Positions 16,183-25,592 of a stretch of 64,000 bases of DNA are shown here, one piece after another. Both the position numbers and the translations under genes were made by a program. Below the pieces are notes generated by a model that had not been told where the DNA came from, did not search any database, and saw only the letters and a program-made list of their open reading frames with translations. Numbering within the stretch: position 1 is the stretch's first letter; each line of letters begins with the position of its first letter. This DNA comes from Vicinamibacterales bacterium (GTDB lineage Bacteria; Acidobacteriota; Vicinamibacteria; Vicinamibacterales; Fen-181), in assembly GCA_036504215.1 (NCBI GenBank), contig DASXVO010000052.1, forward strand, positions 1 through 64,000, read 5' to 3'.

Positions 16183-16188
16183 TATACT
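16183..16188 (+). promoter_or_regulatory. Candidate -10 box for the riboswitch-btuB transcript
   Basis: TATACT just upstream of the riboswitch core is a good -10 match. No convincing -35 is seen at 17 bp, so the promoter may be weak or activator dependent. Confidence 0.4.
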
Positions 16189-16189
16189 G

Positions 16190-16372
16190 GCGCCGCAACT
16201 GACGGTTCGCCGGCGTCCAAGCGAAGTGGGTGCAAGTCCCACACGGTCACGCCACTGTAAGCGGGGAGCGAACGCCGCAGAGGATCTCCCGTGAGATCCC
16301 GTCACTGTGCCGCTCACGGCATGGGAAGACGGCAGCGTTCGGCGCGGATCCGCGAGTCAGGAAACCTGGCCG
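16190..16372 (+). ncRNA. Cobalamin (AdoCbl) riboswitch
   Basis: The region has the conserved cobalamin aptamer pieces: GGGTGCAAGTCCCAC near 16228, the B12 box GCCACTGTAA at 16251-16260, and the closing GTCAGGAAACCTGGC at 16356-16370. It lies about 127 nt upstream of a TonB-dependent receptor and the btu transport genes. Binding of adenosylcobalamin should switch off expression of the uptake operon. The expression platform lies between 16373 and 16498. I could not assign it with certainty to a terminator or to sequestration of the start. Confidence 0.93.
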
Positions 16373-16498
16373 CCCGGCACGTCCCAACAATCTCCTCGGC
16401 AGGGTTGCACTGTGTTGTGCCCCTGCAAGTCCGGCCCGATCACCATTCGGGCGTCAGGACGATGGAGATCGGCGCGAAAGACGCCGAAGGACAGCATC

Positions 16499-18892
16499 AT
16501 GCTGAAGGCTCGTGTCTCGATCCGCTCTATCCGCCTGTCTCTTCTCACATTCACCCTCGTCGTCATTACCGTCATTTCAGGTTCCGCGGTAGCGGCCCTC
16601 GCTGCATCGCCCACGCCGGAGCCCCGGGTCCAGAGCCCGGCGGCCAGCACCCAGCATCCAGCGCCCGGGGCGCGAAACCCGGAGCCCGCGATGTCGGCCC
16701 CGGGAGGCGTGCAAGGTGTCGTCACGGATCCGGACGGCAGCCGCGTGCGCGGCGCCCGCGTCATCCTCGTCGGCCATGCGGCGGTCGCCAGCGCGGTGCT
16801 GTCGGACGCGGTCGGCCGGTTCCGGATCGAGCGCGTGCCAGCCGGACAGTACGAGCTTCGCGTGTCGGCGGATGGCTTCCGCGCGGATCCGGTGGCCGTC
16901 GCGGTGGATGCCGGACGCGACGCGGACGTGCCGGTGCGATTGCACGTGAGCGCCGTGTCGGAGTCGGTCGTGGTCTCGGCGGCGCAGGTCGAACTGCCGC
17001 TCGCGCGCGCGGCCGATTCGGTGTCGATCGTGTCCGCCCGCGAGTTGCGTGCGCTGCAGGCCGAAACCGTCGCCGACGCGATGCGCGCGGTTCCGGGCCT
17101 CTCCATCTCGCGCAACGGCGGCCGCGGAGGCGTGACGTCGGTGTTCCCACGCGGCGGCGAATCGGACTTCACGCTCGTGCTCGTGGACGGCATCAAGGCC
17201 AACGCGTTCGGCGGCGGCTACGACTTCTCCGCGCTGTCCGCCGCTGACGTGGAGCGGATCGAGGTCGTGCGCGGGCCGGAGAGCGCGCTGTTCGGTGCGG
17301 ATGCGATGGGCGCGGTGGTGCAGGTCATCACGCGCCGAGGCGGGTCGCCGCGCGTCGAGGGCTCGATCGAATCGGGCTCTCTCAGGACGACGCGGCTGAC
17401 TGCCGGCAGCTGGGGATCGCGCGGCGCCTGGAACTGGGGCGGGTCCGCCGAGCGGCTGTCGAGCGACGGCTTCACCGGGATCGCCCCGGCTACGGGCGAG
17501 ACGGTGTCGAACGACGACTTCCTCATGAAGCACGCGTCGCTCAGTGGCGGCTGGCATGCGCCGGGCGGCTCCGACGTGCGCGGCACCTTCACCGTCACGT
17601 CGGGCGACCGCGGATTCCCGGGGCCCTTCGGATCGAATCCGATCGACGCCTACACCAGCGTGGACCGGATGTCGCGCGGCGCCACGACGACCTGGCAGTA
17701 CGGCGCCAGGTGGCTGCAGCCGATCTCGAGTGGCTCGCGTCACATCCGGCAGACGTCGAGCCTCAACTACCTCGACCTGCACAGCGATTTCGCCAGCAGC
17801 TACGGCCTGTCGGCCTCGACGACGAGCCGGCTGGGTGTGCGGACGCAGACCGACGTGGACCTTTCGGGCGCGCTCGGGCTCTCGGCCGGCGTCGAGCTGC
17901 AGCGCGAGCAGGCGACGAGCACGTTCATCACCGCCGGCAGCACGGGGCCGGTTCCGATTCGTCGACGCGTGATCGGCGGTTTTGCCGAAGCGCGAATTCA
18001 ACCGTCGTCGCGGCTCACGCTGACCGCCGGCGTGCGGGCTGAACAGGTGCAACGCGATCGGCTGGGCAGCAATCCCGATCCGTACGCACCGCGACCTGCC
18101 TTCGACACCGATACCCGCGTGTCGGTGAATCCGCGCATGTCGGCGGCGCTGTTCCTGCCGGGCCTGGCCGGGCCGCGGGGATGGCTGCGCCTGCACGCAG
18201 CGGCCGGTACCGGCATGCGTGCGCCCGACGCGCTCGAGATTGCGTTCACCGACAATCCGGGGCTGAAGCCGGAGCGCAGCCGCAGCGTCGAAGGCGGTGC
18301 GGACCATGCCTTCCTCGGCGAGACGCTCGTCGTCGGCGCCACGGTGTTCTTCAACCGGTACGACGATCTGATTGTGGCGATCGGACCGGCGCTGAAGGAC
18401 GCCAGCCGGTACCGTACCGACAACATCTCCAATGCGCAGTCGCGCGGGGCGGAACTGTCGGCGGCGATGCGGGCGCGGTGGGGTCTGGCGGCAAGGGCCA
18501 GCTACACGTTCCTCGACACGGAGATCCTCGCGGTCGATCGCCTCGGCACGGCGCCTCCGCCCTTCAAGGCTGGCGACCCGCTGTTGCGGCGACCCAGGCA
18601 CCTGGCGTCGTTCGACCTCACTATGACGCGCGGGAAGGCGACGGCGTTCGCCCGCGTGGGCGGCCGCGGCCGCACGCTCGACGTCGAGCCCTCGTACGGC
18701 ACATACGGCGGCCTGTTCGACAATCCTGGCTACACCGTGGTGGACGCGGGTCTGACCTGGCGCGTCGGGCAGGTCGTCGAACTGTTCGGCCGCGTCGGGA
18801 ACCTGCTCGATCGCCGCTACGAGGAGACGTTTGGCTTCCCGGCGCTCGGGCGCAACGCGACAATCGGGGTGAGGGTTGCTGCAGGCCGATAA
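16499..18892 (+). CDS. btuB: TonB-dependent vitamin B12 receptor
   Basis: The 797 aa outer-membrane receptor starts with a signal peptide (to about residue 35) and a Pro/Ala-rich linker. A carboxypeptidase-regulatory beta-sandwich domain follows (GVQGVVTDPDGSRVRGARVIL, about 65-145). The plug domain (ADAMRAVPGLSISRNGGRGG, then VERIEVVRGPESALFGADAMGAVVQVIT) and the 22-strand barrel come next. The cobalamin riboswitch upstream and btuDCF downstream identify the substrate. The ATG at 16499 was chosen because it begins the signal peptide. The C-terminus (VRVAAGR) lacks the usual terminal aromatic residue. The last 17 bp overlap the ATPase gene. Confidence 0.9.
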   Translation: MLKARVSIRSIRLSLLTFTLVVITVISGSAVAALAASPTPEPRVQSPAASTQHPAPGARNPEPAMSAPGGVQGVVTDPDGSRVRGARVILVGHAAVASAVLSDAVGRFRIERVPAGQYELRVSADGFRADPVAVAVDAGRDADVPVRLHVSAVSESVVVSAAQVELPLARAADSVSIVSARELRALQAETVADAMRAVPGLSISRNGGRGGVTSVFPRGGESDFTLVLVDGIKANAFGGGYDFSALSAADVERIEVVRGPESALFGADAMGAVVQVITRRGGSPRVEGSIESGSLRTTRLTAGSWGSRGAWNWGGSAERLSSDGFTGIAPATGETVSNDDFLMKHASLSGGWHAPGGSDVRGTFTVTSGDRGFPGPFGSNPIDAYTSVDRMSRGATTTWQYGARWLQPISSGSRHIRQTSSLNYLDLHSDFASSYGLSASTTSRLGVRTQTDVDLSGALGLSAGVELQREQATSTFITAGSTGPVPIRRRVIGGFAEARIQPSSRLTLTAGVRAEQVQRDRLGSNPDPYAPRPAFDTDTRVSVNPRMSAALFLPGLAGPRGWLRLHAAAGTGMRAPDALEIAFTDNPGLKPERSRSVEGGADHAFLGETLVVGATVFFNRYDDLIVAIGPALKDASRYRTDNISNAQSRGAELSAAMRARWGLAARASYTFLDTEILAVDRLGTAPPPFKAGDPLLRRPRHLASFDLTMTRGKATAFARVGGRGRTLDVEPSYGTYGGLFDNPGYTVVDAGLTWRVGQVVELFGRVGNLLDRRYEETFGFPALGRNATIGVRVAAGR

Positions 18893-19823
18893 CGTCTCCA
18901 TCGTCTACGGCGCAGGTCGCGGGGGAAAAAGCCCCTCACGGAGGATCGACACAGAGCACGCAGAGACCGCAGAGACAAAGACCGGCAGCGGTGGAGACCT
19001 GCGGACCACGACCGCCGTCCCTGCGAACTCCGCATGCTCTGTGTTGAATCACGAGCGACTTGCCGGGCTGCATGAGGTGTCGGTGCAAATCGCACGCGGC
19101 GCGCTCGTGGGGATTCTCGGTCCCAACGGTTCGGGAAAGACCACGCTGCTGCGGGTGCTCGGTGGCATGCTGCGGCCGTCGGCCGGCCGGGTCACCCTCG
19201 ACGGGCGCGACATCTCGACCGTCTCGCGGCGTGCCCTTGCGCGACAGATGGCTGTCGTTCCGCAGGAGACGCGGCTGTCGTTCGACTACACCGTGATCGA
19301 AATCGTCCTGATGGGGCGGTTTCCTCATCTCGGTGCGTTCGAGCTCGAGAGCGACGTCGATCTGGCGATCGCGCGACAGGCGCTGGCCGATACCGGCACG
19401 CGCGCCCTCGAGGATCGGATGTTCGGCACGCTGAGCGGCGGCGAGAAGCAGCGCGTCGTGATTGCCGGCGCGCTGGCGCAAGCCGCCGGCCTGTTGCTGC
19501 TCGACGAACCCACCGCCGCGCTCGACCCCGGCTTCCAGATCGAGATTGCCACGCTCCTCCGCCGCCTGAACACCGAACGCGGCGCGACGATGGTGGTGGC
19601 GACGCACGATCTGAACCTGGCTGCCGGATTGTGCAAGGAACTGGTGCTGCTGCGCGAGGGCCGCGTGCTGGCCGCCGGCCCGACCGGGCAGGTGCTGACG
19701 CGCGACAGCATTCGCGCGCTGTACGACGTCGAGGCCGACGTGCAGTACCATGCCGGTGCCGGCCATCTGACTGTCGTGCCCATCGGGCGCAGCCGCGGAC
19801 ACGAACACCCGCGGTCACGGTGA
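18876..19823 (+). CDS. btuD: ABC transporter ATP-binding protein for vitamin B12, with an in-frame insertion
   Basis: The 315 aa product is a FecE/BtuD-type ATPase with Walker A (GPNGSGKTT), signature (LSGGEKQRVVIAGAL), Walker B (LLLLDEPTAALD) and H-loop (VVATHDLNLA). Between the first beta strand (DNVSIVY) and the second (LAGLHEVSVQI) there are about 40 extra residues, rich in Thr, Ser and Arg. They coincide with a hairpin repeat in the DNA at 18943-19050, so a mobile repeat has entered the gene without breaking the frame. The loop before Walker A may tolerate it. The start is TTG at 18876, the first start after an in-frame stop. The stop overlaps btuC (TGATG). Confidence 0.85.
   Translation: MLQADNVSIVYGAGRGGKSPSRRIDTEHAETAETKTGSGGDLRTTTAVPANSACSVLNHERLAGLHEVSVQIARGALVGILGPNGSGKTTLLRVLGGMLRPSAGRVTLDGRDISTVSRRALARQMAVVPQETRLSFDYTVIEIVLMGRFPHLGAFELESDVDLAIARQALADTGTRALEDRMFGTLSGGEKQRVVIAGALAQAAGLLLLDEPTAALDPGFQIEIATLLRRLNTERGATMVVATHDLNLAAGLCKELVLLREGRVLAAGPTGQVLTRDSIRALYDVEADVQYHAGAGHLTVVPIGRSRGHEHPRSR
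18943..19050. repeat. Hairpin-type repeat inserted inside btuD
   Basis: The ends form a long imperfect inverted repeat. CACAGAGCACGCAGAG at 18950-18965 pairs with the complement of 19028-19043 at 14 of 16 positions, and similarity continues inward for about 11 more bases. The sequence type (CACAGAG, CGCAGAGAC units) resembles degenerate repeats at 15354-15463, about 53010-53040 and 56380-56420. The length is a multiple that keeps the btuD frame open. Confidence 0.65.
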
Positions 19824-20845
19824 TGCCCGCCAATCGAGACCTTGTGACGCTTCGCCGACGAGTCATACTCACCGTGTTGGTGTTCGGCGTGATCGCGGCG
19901 GCAGCCTGCCTGCTGGCGCCGCTTGTCGGCTCGACGCCTGTGTCGCTGCGCCGCGTCTTCGACCGCGGCCTGCCGTTCCACGACAACGCCGACGCGCAGA
20001 TATTCTTCATCGCGCGGCTGCCGAGGACGCTGGCTGCGGCGCTCGTGGGCGCCGCGCTGGCTGCTGCCGGCGTCGTGTTCCAGGCGCTGCTTCGGAACCC
20101 ACTCGCCACGCCGTTCACGCTCGGCGTGTCCGCCGGCGCGGCCCTGGGCGCGATGCTCGCCATCACCTTCCCGGTGGCGCTCGCGTTCGCGGGCGTCACG
20201 ACGGTTCCCATCGCGAGCTTCGCGGGCGCGATTGGCGCGGTCGCCGTCGTCTACTTCCTCGCGACGGCGCGGCGGCAGGGCCTCTCGACGAGCGTGCTGC
20301 TGCTGGCGGGCATCACGCTGAATTCGTTCTTCTCGTCGCTCATTCTCTTCGTCCAGTACCTCGCCGATTTCACGCAGACATTCCGTACCGTCAGGTGGCT
20401 CCTGGGAGATCTCGACGTCGCCGGCTACGGGCCGATCGTGGCGGCGTTGCCCTTCATGGTCATCGCGTTCGGGGCGTTTGCGTGGCTGCCGCGATCGTTG
20501 AACCTGCTGACGCTCGGCGCCGACGCCGCGTCGGCCCGCGGCGTGGACGTCCTCCGCACGCAGCGCCTCGCCTTCTTCAGCGCATCGCTCGCGACGGGCG
20601 CGGCCGTCTCGCTCGGCGGGCCCGTGGGCTTCATCGGCATCATCGTGCCGCACCTGGTCAGGTTGCTCGTCGGGTCCGACCATCGCATCGTGCTGCCGGC
20701 ATCGGCGCTGTTCGGCGCCGCATTCCTGGTGTCGTGCGATGTGGCGGCCCGCACGCTGCTGGCTCCGATGGAGTTGCCGGTCGGGGTGCTCACCGCGATG
20801 ATTGGCGGCCCGTTCTTTCTCTGGCTGCTCATTCGAAAGGCCTAG
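19823..20845 (+). CDS. btuC: Vitamin B12 ABC transporter permease, FecCD family
   Basis: The 340 aa protein has about nine to ten transmembrane helices of the FecCD type, with RLPRTLAAALVGAALAAAGVVFQALLRNPLATP and GFIGIIVPHLVRLLVGSDHR as family landmarks. The latter lies in the loop that contacts the ATPase. The ATG at 19823 overlaps the btuD stop. With BtuD and BtuF it forms the inner-membrane B12 importer. Confidence 0.92.
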   Translation: MPANRDLVTLRRRVILTVLVFGVIAAAACLLAPLVGSTPVSLRRVFDRGLPFHDNADAQIFFIARLPRTLAAALVGAALAAAGVVFQALLRNPLATPFTLGVSAGAALGAMLAITFPVALAFAGVTTVPIASFAGAIGAVAVVYFLATARRQGLSTSVLLLAGITLNSFFSSLILFVQYLADFTQTFRTVRWLLGDLDVAGYGPIVAALPFMVIAFGAFAWLPRSLNLLTLGADAASARGVDVLRTQRLAFFSASLATGAAVSLGGPVGFIGIIVPHLVRLLVGSDHRIVLPASALFGAAFLVSCDVAARTLLAPMELPVGVLTAMIGGPFFLWLLIRKA

Positions 20846-20851
20846 CGGAAC

Positions 20852-21832
20852 ATGTCCCCCTCGACGCACTCCGGCGCCGCATCGTCGCGCACAGTATCGC
20901 CACGCGGTCGCCCACTGGCGGGTCTTCTCTGCTGCGTCCTCGCGTTCGCGCTCGGGCAGGCGGCCTGCTCGCGCGAATCGCCGAGCCACCTCCGGCCACC
21001 ACACTCCGAGACCGGGCACACGCCCCAGCGCATCGTGTCCATCGTGCCCGCCGTCACCGAGATGCTCTTCGCCATCGGCGCCGGTCCGCGCGTCATCGCG
21101 GTCGGCAGCTTCGACAAGTGGCCGCCTGAAGTGGGGAAGCTCACGAAGGTGGGCGCCCTGCTCGATCCCGATGTCGAGCGGATCATCGGCTTGCGGCCGG
21201 ACCTGGTCGTGGTCTACGGCACGCAGTCGGATCTGCAGGCCCAGCTCGACCGCGCCGGCATCCGCACGTTTTCCTACGTCCTGGGTGGCCTCGGCAACGT
21301 GACCGCGACGATCCGGCGTCTCGGGAACGCCGTGGGTGGCCGCGCCCGCGCCGAAGAGGTGGCGACGGCGATTGAATCGCGTCTCGAGGCCATCAGGAGG
21401 GCGGTTGTGGGGAAGGCGCGACCTCGGACGCTCCTCGTGTTCGGCCGGGAGCCGGGCGCCCTGCGAGGCATCGACGCCAGCGGCGGCCCGGGCTTCCTCA
21501 GCGACCTGGTCGAACTCGGCGGCGGCGACAACGTCCTGGCGGACCAGAAGCGCGAATCGCTGCGCGCGAGCACCGAGACGATTCTCGCCGCCTCACCCGA
21601 CCTCATCATCGAGCTGCACTACGGCCAGGGTCTGACACCCGACCAACTCGCCCGCGAACGCCTCGTCTGGAACGAGCTGCCGGCAATCCCCGCCGTTCGC
21701 AGCGGCCGCGTGGTGTTGTTGATGGGCGACCAGTTCGTGATCCCCGGCCCGCGCGTCGTGGACGCCGCCGAGGAAATCGCCAGGGCGATCGCGGCCCCGA
21801 GCGCTACTTCTTCTTCCGGCCGAGGACGTTGA
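20852..21832 (+). CDS. btuF: Cobalamin-binding periplasmic lipoprotein
   Basis: The 326 aa class III solute-binding protein has a basic N-terminus, a hydrophobic segment and a lipobox-like LGQAAC, so it is probably tethered to the membrane. RIVSIVPAVTEMLFAIGAGPRV, then VGALLDPDVERIIGLRPDLVVV and the helical backbone with TIRRLGNAVGG, are typical of BtuF/FecB. It follows btuC by 6 bp. Its last 29 bp overlap a convergent small gene, and the final Ser/Gly/Arg-rich residues may be an extension. Confidence 0.88.
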   Translation: MSPSTHSGAASSRTVSPRGRPLAGLLCCVLAFALGQAACSRESPSHLRPPHSETGHTPQRIVSIVPAVTEMLFAIGAGPRVIAVGSFDKWPPEVGKLTKVGALLDPDVERIIGLRPDLVVVYGTQSDLQAQLDRAGIRTFSYVLGGLGNVTATIRRLGNAVGGRARAEEVATAIESRLEAIRRAVVGKARPRTLLVFGREPGALRGIDASGGPGFLSDLVELGGGDNVLADQKRESLRASTETILAASPDLIIELHYGQGLTPDQLARERLVWNELPAIPAVRSGRVVLLMGDQFVIPGPRVVDAAEEIARAIAAPSATSSSGRGR

Positions 21833-22214
21833 ATCCGCCGTAGGTGCGGAAACCGTAGGGAGTCACGGCGTTGATGATTTCCTGGTGCGTGGGGCTGCCA
21901 TAGGGGACGTCGCCCTTGGTCCGGAGGTCGAAGTTCTTAAAGAAATCGACCGACGGTTCCTTGCCCATGACGTCAACGTGGAAGTCGTATCGAAGCGCCC
22001 CCTTGGGCGCTGTCGCCGGAGACTCCCGGAGCTGCTTGCGGATTCGGCTGAGGGAGACGCCCAGATCGGCGGCGGGTGGTTCGGAGGCCGGCGGCGCCAT
22101 CGACGGCTGCTGCGCGCGCGCATCGGTCGCGGGAGGCGGCTCGTGCGCGGCGACCGGTGTCGCGAGCAACAGCGCGCCGATGAGTGGCATCGCAGCGAAC
22201 GCTCGCATGGTCAT
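21804..22214 (-). CDS. Small exported protein of unknown function
   Basis: The 136 aa product has a clear signal peptide (MTMRAFAAMPLIGALLLATPVAA), a Pro/Ala-rich mature N-terminus and a conserved-looking core (ALRYDFHVDVMGKEPSVDFF, then GSPTHQEIINAVTPYGFRTYGG). It ends in a basic GRKKK tail. I do not recognise the family. It lies 69 bp after iscX on the same strand and overlaps the end of btuF on the other. The ATG at 22214 heads the signal peptide; the second ATG two codons on is equally possible. Confidence 0.65.
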   Translation of the reverse strand: MTMRAFAAMPLIGALLLATPVAAHEPPPATDARAQQPSMAPPASEPPAADLGVSLSRIRKQLRESPATAPKGALRYDFHVDVMGKEPSVDFFKNFDLRTKGDVPYGSPTHQEIINAVTPYGFRTYGGFNVLGRKKK

Positions 22215-22283
22215 CGCCCCATTACGACGCCAGCCCCGGGGGTTTGGCCTTGCCGGCCCCACTCGCGCATCAGAGAACCAGCG

Positions 22284-22490
22284 CTACGGCTGCGCGTCCT
22301 TCCACTCATCGTACCATGCCATCTGAATCGCTTCCAGGCGGCCTTCGGTCGAGCCGGTCTCGTCTTCGTTGAACCCGGGGAGCTGTGTCACCCATTCGCG
22401 CAGCTCGGTGAACCGCACGGACAAAGGGTCCACGGTGGGGTGCAGCTCGGTCAACGCGATCCCGATTTCTTCTGCGTCGGTCCAGGTCAT
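22284..22490 (-). CDS. iscX: Fe-S assembly accessory protein IscX
   Basis: The 68 aa acidic protein matches the whole IscX family: TWTDAEEIGIALTELHPTVDP, then VRFTELREWVTQLPGF and LEAIQMAWYDEW. IscX binds IscS and ferrous iron and tunes cluster assembly speed. It is the last gene of the isc operon, as in enterobacteria. Confidence 0.9.
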   Translation of the reverse strand: MTWTDAEEIGIALTELHPTVDPLSVRFTELREWVTQLPGFNEDETGSTEGRLEAIQMAWYDEWKDAQP

Positions 22491-22553
22491 GAGTCCTCGC
22501 CGCGCGGCCCCGGGCCGGGCGGCCGCCTGAGAACAGAAAGAGCAGCTTCCTGT

Positions 22554-22931
22554 TCAGCGCCTGGCCGCACCGAGGCGGATTCCCCCGCCCTCCTCCACGT
22601 AGTTCCTCGTGTAGGCCGGGATCTCGCACGTCACGTCACCCTTCACCACGGCCTGACACGCCAGCCTGGATGCCGGTGTCAGATCCCACGCCGTGTCGAG
22701 GCGATCCGCCTCGTTGTCGTCCATCTCGCTGAGGTGCTCCATCCCGGACCGGATGATGACGTGACACGTCGTGCACGCGCAGTTGCCGCCGCAGACGTGC
22801 TCGAGGGGCACGCCGACGTTCAGCGCGACATCGAGCAGCGACGCCGGCACTCCGTGGCGCTGGTAGGACAGCGTCGCCAGATCGATGGCGAAGGTCTTCG
22901 GCTCACCGTCCAGGATGAAGGTGACGTTCAC
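22554..22931 (-). CDS. fdx: ISC-type [2Fe-2S] ferredoxin
   Basis: The 125 aa ferredoxin has cluster ligands C47, C53 and C56 (VCGGNCACTTCHV) and the fourth cysteine in LACQAVV. Ligand spacing and the extra C51 match the Fdx of isc operons. It donates electrons during cluster assembly. The C-terminus (YTRNYVEEGGG) has the conserved Tyr-containing tail. Confidence 0.93.
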   Translation of the reverse strand: MNVTFILDGEPKTFAIDLATLSYQRHGVPASLLDVALNVGVPLEHVCGGNCACTTCHVIIRSGMEHLSEMDDNEADRLDTAWDLTPASRLACQAVVKGDVTCEIPAYTRNYVEEGGGIRLGAARR

Positions 22932-22958
22932 GCTGTTCCCGCCTCCCCGCCTACCGGC

Positions 22959-24857
22959 TCAGATCCCGTCCACGCTCTTCCCCGCCAGCGCAGCCTTGAC
23001 GCTTCGGTTCATCATCACCTCGGCCAGGTGACGCGTGACGTCGTTGAGCACCTTGGTCTTCTGCTCGATCGCGGCGCGGTCGTTCGATTCCATCGTTCTG
23101 CGGAGATCGGCCAGCGCCGACTCGATCGCGGCCTGTTCGCCGGGCGCGAGGTCGGTGGCCGCGACGGCGGCCAGATCGGGATTCCGCAGCGACTTCTCCG
23201 TGGCGCGCATCACGGTCTCGGCCTCGTTACGGGTCTCGATCAGGAATCTGGCCTCGACGTCCGCTTTCGCGTGCTCGAACGACTCGATCAGCATCCGCTC
23301 GACTTCCTCGTCGGTCAGACCGTACGACGGCTTCACCTCGATCGTCTGCTCGATGCCCGTGCGCAATTCGCGCGCGCTGACGCTCAGGATGCCGTTGGCG
23401 TCAATCTGGAACCGCACCTGGATCCGTGGCAATCCGGCGGGCATCGGCGGGATGCCGCGGAGCTTGAAACGCGCCAGCGACCGGTTGTCGCTCACCAGTT
23501 CGCGCTCCCCCTGGAGGACATGGATGTCCACGGCCGTCTGGTTGTCCACGAAGGTCGTGAACATCTCGGTGCCGCTCGCCGGAATCGTGGAGTTGCGCAG
23601 GATGATCTTCGACACCGCCCCACCCATCGTCTCGATGCCGAGTGAGAGCGGCGTGACGTCGAGCAGCAGCATGTCGCGGCTGCCGCTGATCATGATGTGG
23701 GCCTGCACGGCCGCGCCGAGCGCGACGACCTCGTCCGGATTCAACTCGGCGTGCGGCAATCGTCCGAACAGGCTCTGCACAGCGCGACGCACGAGCGGAA
23801 TGCGCGTGGATCCGCCCACGAGCACGGCTTCGTCAACTTGCGACGGCTCGAGCCCCGCATCGGCCAGCGCGAGCCGACACGGCTCGACGGTGCGGTCGAT
23901 GACCGGCCCGATGATCGTCTCGAACTCCGCGCGCGTGATGCGGCGCCTGAAGACCTCCTCGCGGGCGCCACCCGGGGCCTGCACGCGAATCTCGGTCTCG
24001 TCGCGCTCCGAGAGGTCCCACTTCGCCTGGATGACCGCCTGTCGGATCGCCTGCAGGAGCGCGGGAGGAAGATCACGCACGGGCGAGGACGCCTGTGCCA
24101 CGCCCGGACCATGGGCATCCCCCCCGTTCATGTCGGCCACCACGAGGCTCACCAGCAGGTTGTCGATGTCGTCGCCGCCCAGGTGTGTGTCGCCGTTGGT
24201 GGAGAGCACCTGGAACACACCGTCCTCGACGCGCAGGATCGAGATGTCGAATGTCCCGCCGCCGAAGTCGTAGACGGCAATCGTGCCCCTCTTGTGCCGA
24301 TCCAGGCCGTACGCGAGCGATGCCGCCGTCGGCTCGTTGATGATCCGCAGCACCTCGAGGCCGGCGATTCGGCCGGCGTCGCGCGTGGCCGTCCGCTGCG
24401 CGTCGTTGAAATAGGCCGGGACGGTGATGACGGCGCGATCCACTTCGAAATCGAATTCTCCCTGCGCCTGGAAGTACTCTTCGGCCCGCCGTTTCAGCTC
24501 GCGGAGGATGAACGCCGAGATCTCCGGCGGCGTGAACAGCCGATCGCCAAGGCCCAGGCGCAACACGCCGCCCGTTTCACCCTGGAACCGGAACGGGAAC
24601 AGCTTCGCCTCGTCCCGCACATCGTCGCTGCCCCGGCCCATGAACCGCTTGACCGAGTAGACCGTGCGGAGCGGGTCGGTCAGGAGACGACGCTGCGCCT
24701 CGCGCCCGACGAAGACGGTCCCGCCGCCATCGACGGAGACGATGGAGGGGAGCAGGCCGTCGCCCGATTCGTCGCGGATGACGATGGGCCCGCCGCGCTC
24801 GACGCAGGCGACGAGGCTGTTGGTGGTGCCGAGATCGATGCCAACGACTCTGGACAT
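22959..24857 (-). CDS. hscA: Fe-S cluster chaperone HscA (Hsp70 family)
   Basis: The 632 aa protein has the Hsp70 ATPase domain ([50 protein letters not shown]-like, [16 protein letters not shown]) and a substrate-binding domain with the HscA-type short lid. It transfers clusters from IscU with its J-protein partner HscB, encoded 50 bp upstream. An insertion of about 15 residues in [20 protein letters not shown] replaces a loop and is unusual but harmless-looking. Confidence 0.93.
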   Translation of the reverse strand: MSRVVGIDLGTTNSLVACVERGGPIVIRDESGDGLLPSIVSVDGGGTVFVGREAQRRLLTDPLRTVYSVKRFMGRGSDDVRDEAKLFPFRFQGETGGVLRLGLGDRLFTPPEISAFILRELKRRAEEYFQAQGEFDFEVDRAVITVPAYFNDAQRTATRDAGRIAGLEVLRIINEPTAASLAYGLDRHKRGTIAVYDFGGGTFDISILRVEDGVFQVLSTNGDTHLGGDDIDNLLVSLVVADMNGGDAHGPGVAQASSPVRDLPPALLQAIRQAVIQAKWDLSERDETEIRVQAPGGAREEVFRRRITRAEFETIIGPVIDRTVEPCRLALADAGLEPSQVDEAVLVGGSTRIPLVRRAVQSLFGRLPHAELNPDEVVALGAAVQAHIMISGSRDMLLLDVTPLSLGIETMGGAVSKIILRNSTIPASGTEMFTTFVDNQTAVDIHVLQGERELVSDNRSLARFKLRGIPPMPAGLPRIQVRFQIDANGILSVSARELRTGIEQTIEVKPSYGLTDEEVERMLIESFEHAKADVEARFLIETRNEAETVMRATEKSLRNPDLAAVAATDLAPGEQAAIESALADLRRTMESNDRAAIEQKTKVLNDVTRHLAEVMMNRSVKAALAGKSVDGI

Positions 24858-24907
24858 AGACGCATGTCGGACGGGCGAGACACCCGTCCCGCTCGGTCAA
24901 TGGTGAC

Positions 24908-25591
24908 CTACAGGTCGGTCACGGTGGCGAGCAGGTTTGCCACGTAGCTGCGCTCCTGCAAGAGCCGGCGAAGCTCCTCGAGTGTCTCGCGCCTGGTCTC
25001 GGGTGTCGCCTGCCCGTCGACCAGACGGTCCCAGCGCTCGAACAACTCCTGCAGTCGCGCCTCCTGGCGCGCGGCGCGCTCGTCGATCGGACGCCGGGCG
25101 ACCTCGACGCGTGCCTGCAACTGCTCGCGCGGCGTGCCTGCCGCCCGCGCAGCCCGAATCTCGTCGAGTTCCTCGTTCAACGCGAAGACGTCTTCCAGCA
25201 CGCCGGCTGGAAGTTCCTTCGCGTCCTGGTGGCGTCCCATCGCGGGCATCCCTTCGATCTTGAGGAGATACTCCGCGCGATCGAGCGGCTGCTTCAGCAC
25301 CCGGTACGCGTCGTTCAGGTACGACGAGCGTTCCAGGCTCGCGAGGCGTTCGGGGGTCGACGCCGTGTAGAAGTAGTCCGGATGGAACTGCCGGCTGAGA
25401 CGACGGAGTCGCTGATCGAGATCGGCCTGGTCGATCGTCAGCCTGCGCGGCAGGCCGAAGAAACTGAAGTAGTCGCCGTGGCGCGCGAGCGTCATGATGC
25501 GGTCGCACTGGGGGCAGAAGTGTGCCTCGGCGGGCGCACCCGCGCCGCAGTGGCGGCACGACTGGAGCGTGAGGGTCCGGTCGTGGGGCAC
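24908..25591 (-). CDS. hscB: J-domain co-chaperone HscB with N-terminal zinc finger
   Basis: The 227 aa protein has two CxxC pairs near the N-terminus (CRHCG and CPQCD, residues about 12-30). A J-domain with the HPD motif in RQFHPDYFY follows, then the three-helix IscU-binding domain (DVFALNEELDEIRAA). The tetracysteine N-terminal module resembles that of mitochondrial HSC20 and is absent from E. coli HscB. It starts with GTG one base after the iscA stop. Confidence 0.9.
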   Translation of the reverse strand: MPHDRTLTLQSCRHCGAGAPAEAHFCPQCDRIMTLARHGDYFSFFGLPRRLTIDQADLDQRLRRLSRQFHPDYFYTASTPERLASLERSSYLNDAYRVLKQPLDRAEYLLKIEGMPAMGRHQDAKELPAGVLEDVFALNEELDEIRAARAAGTPREQLQARVEVARRPIDERAARQEARLQELFERWDRLVDGQATPETRRETLEELRRLLQERSYVANLLATVTDL

Positions 25592-25592
25592 G

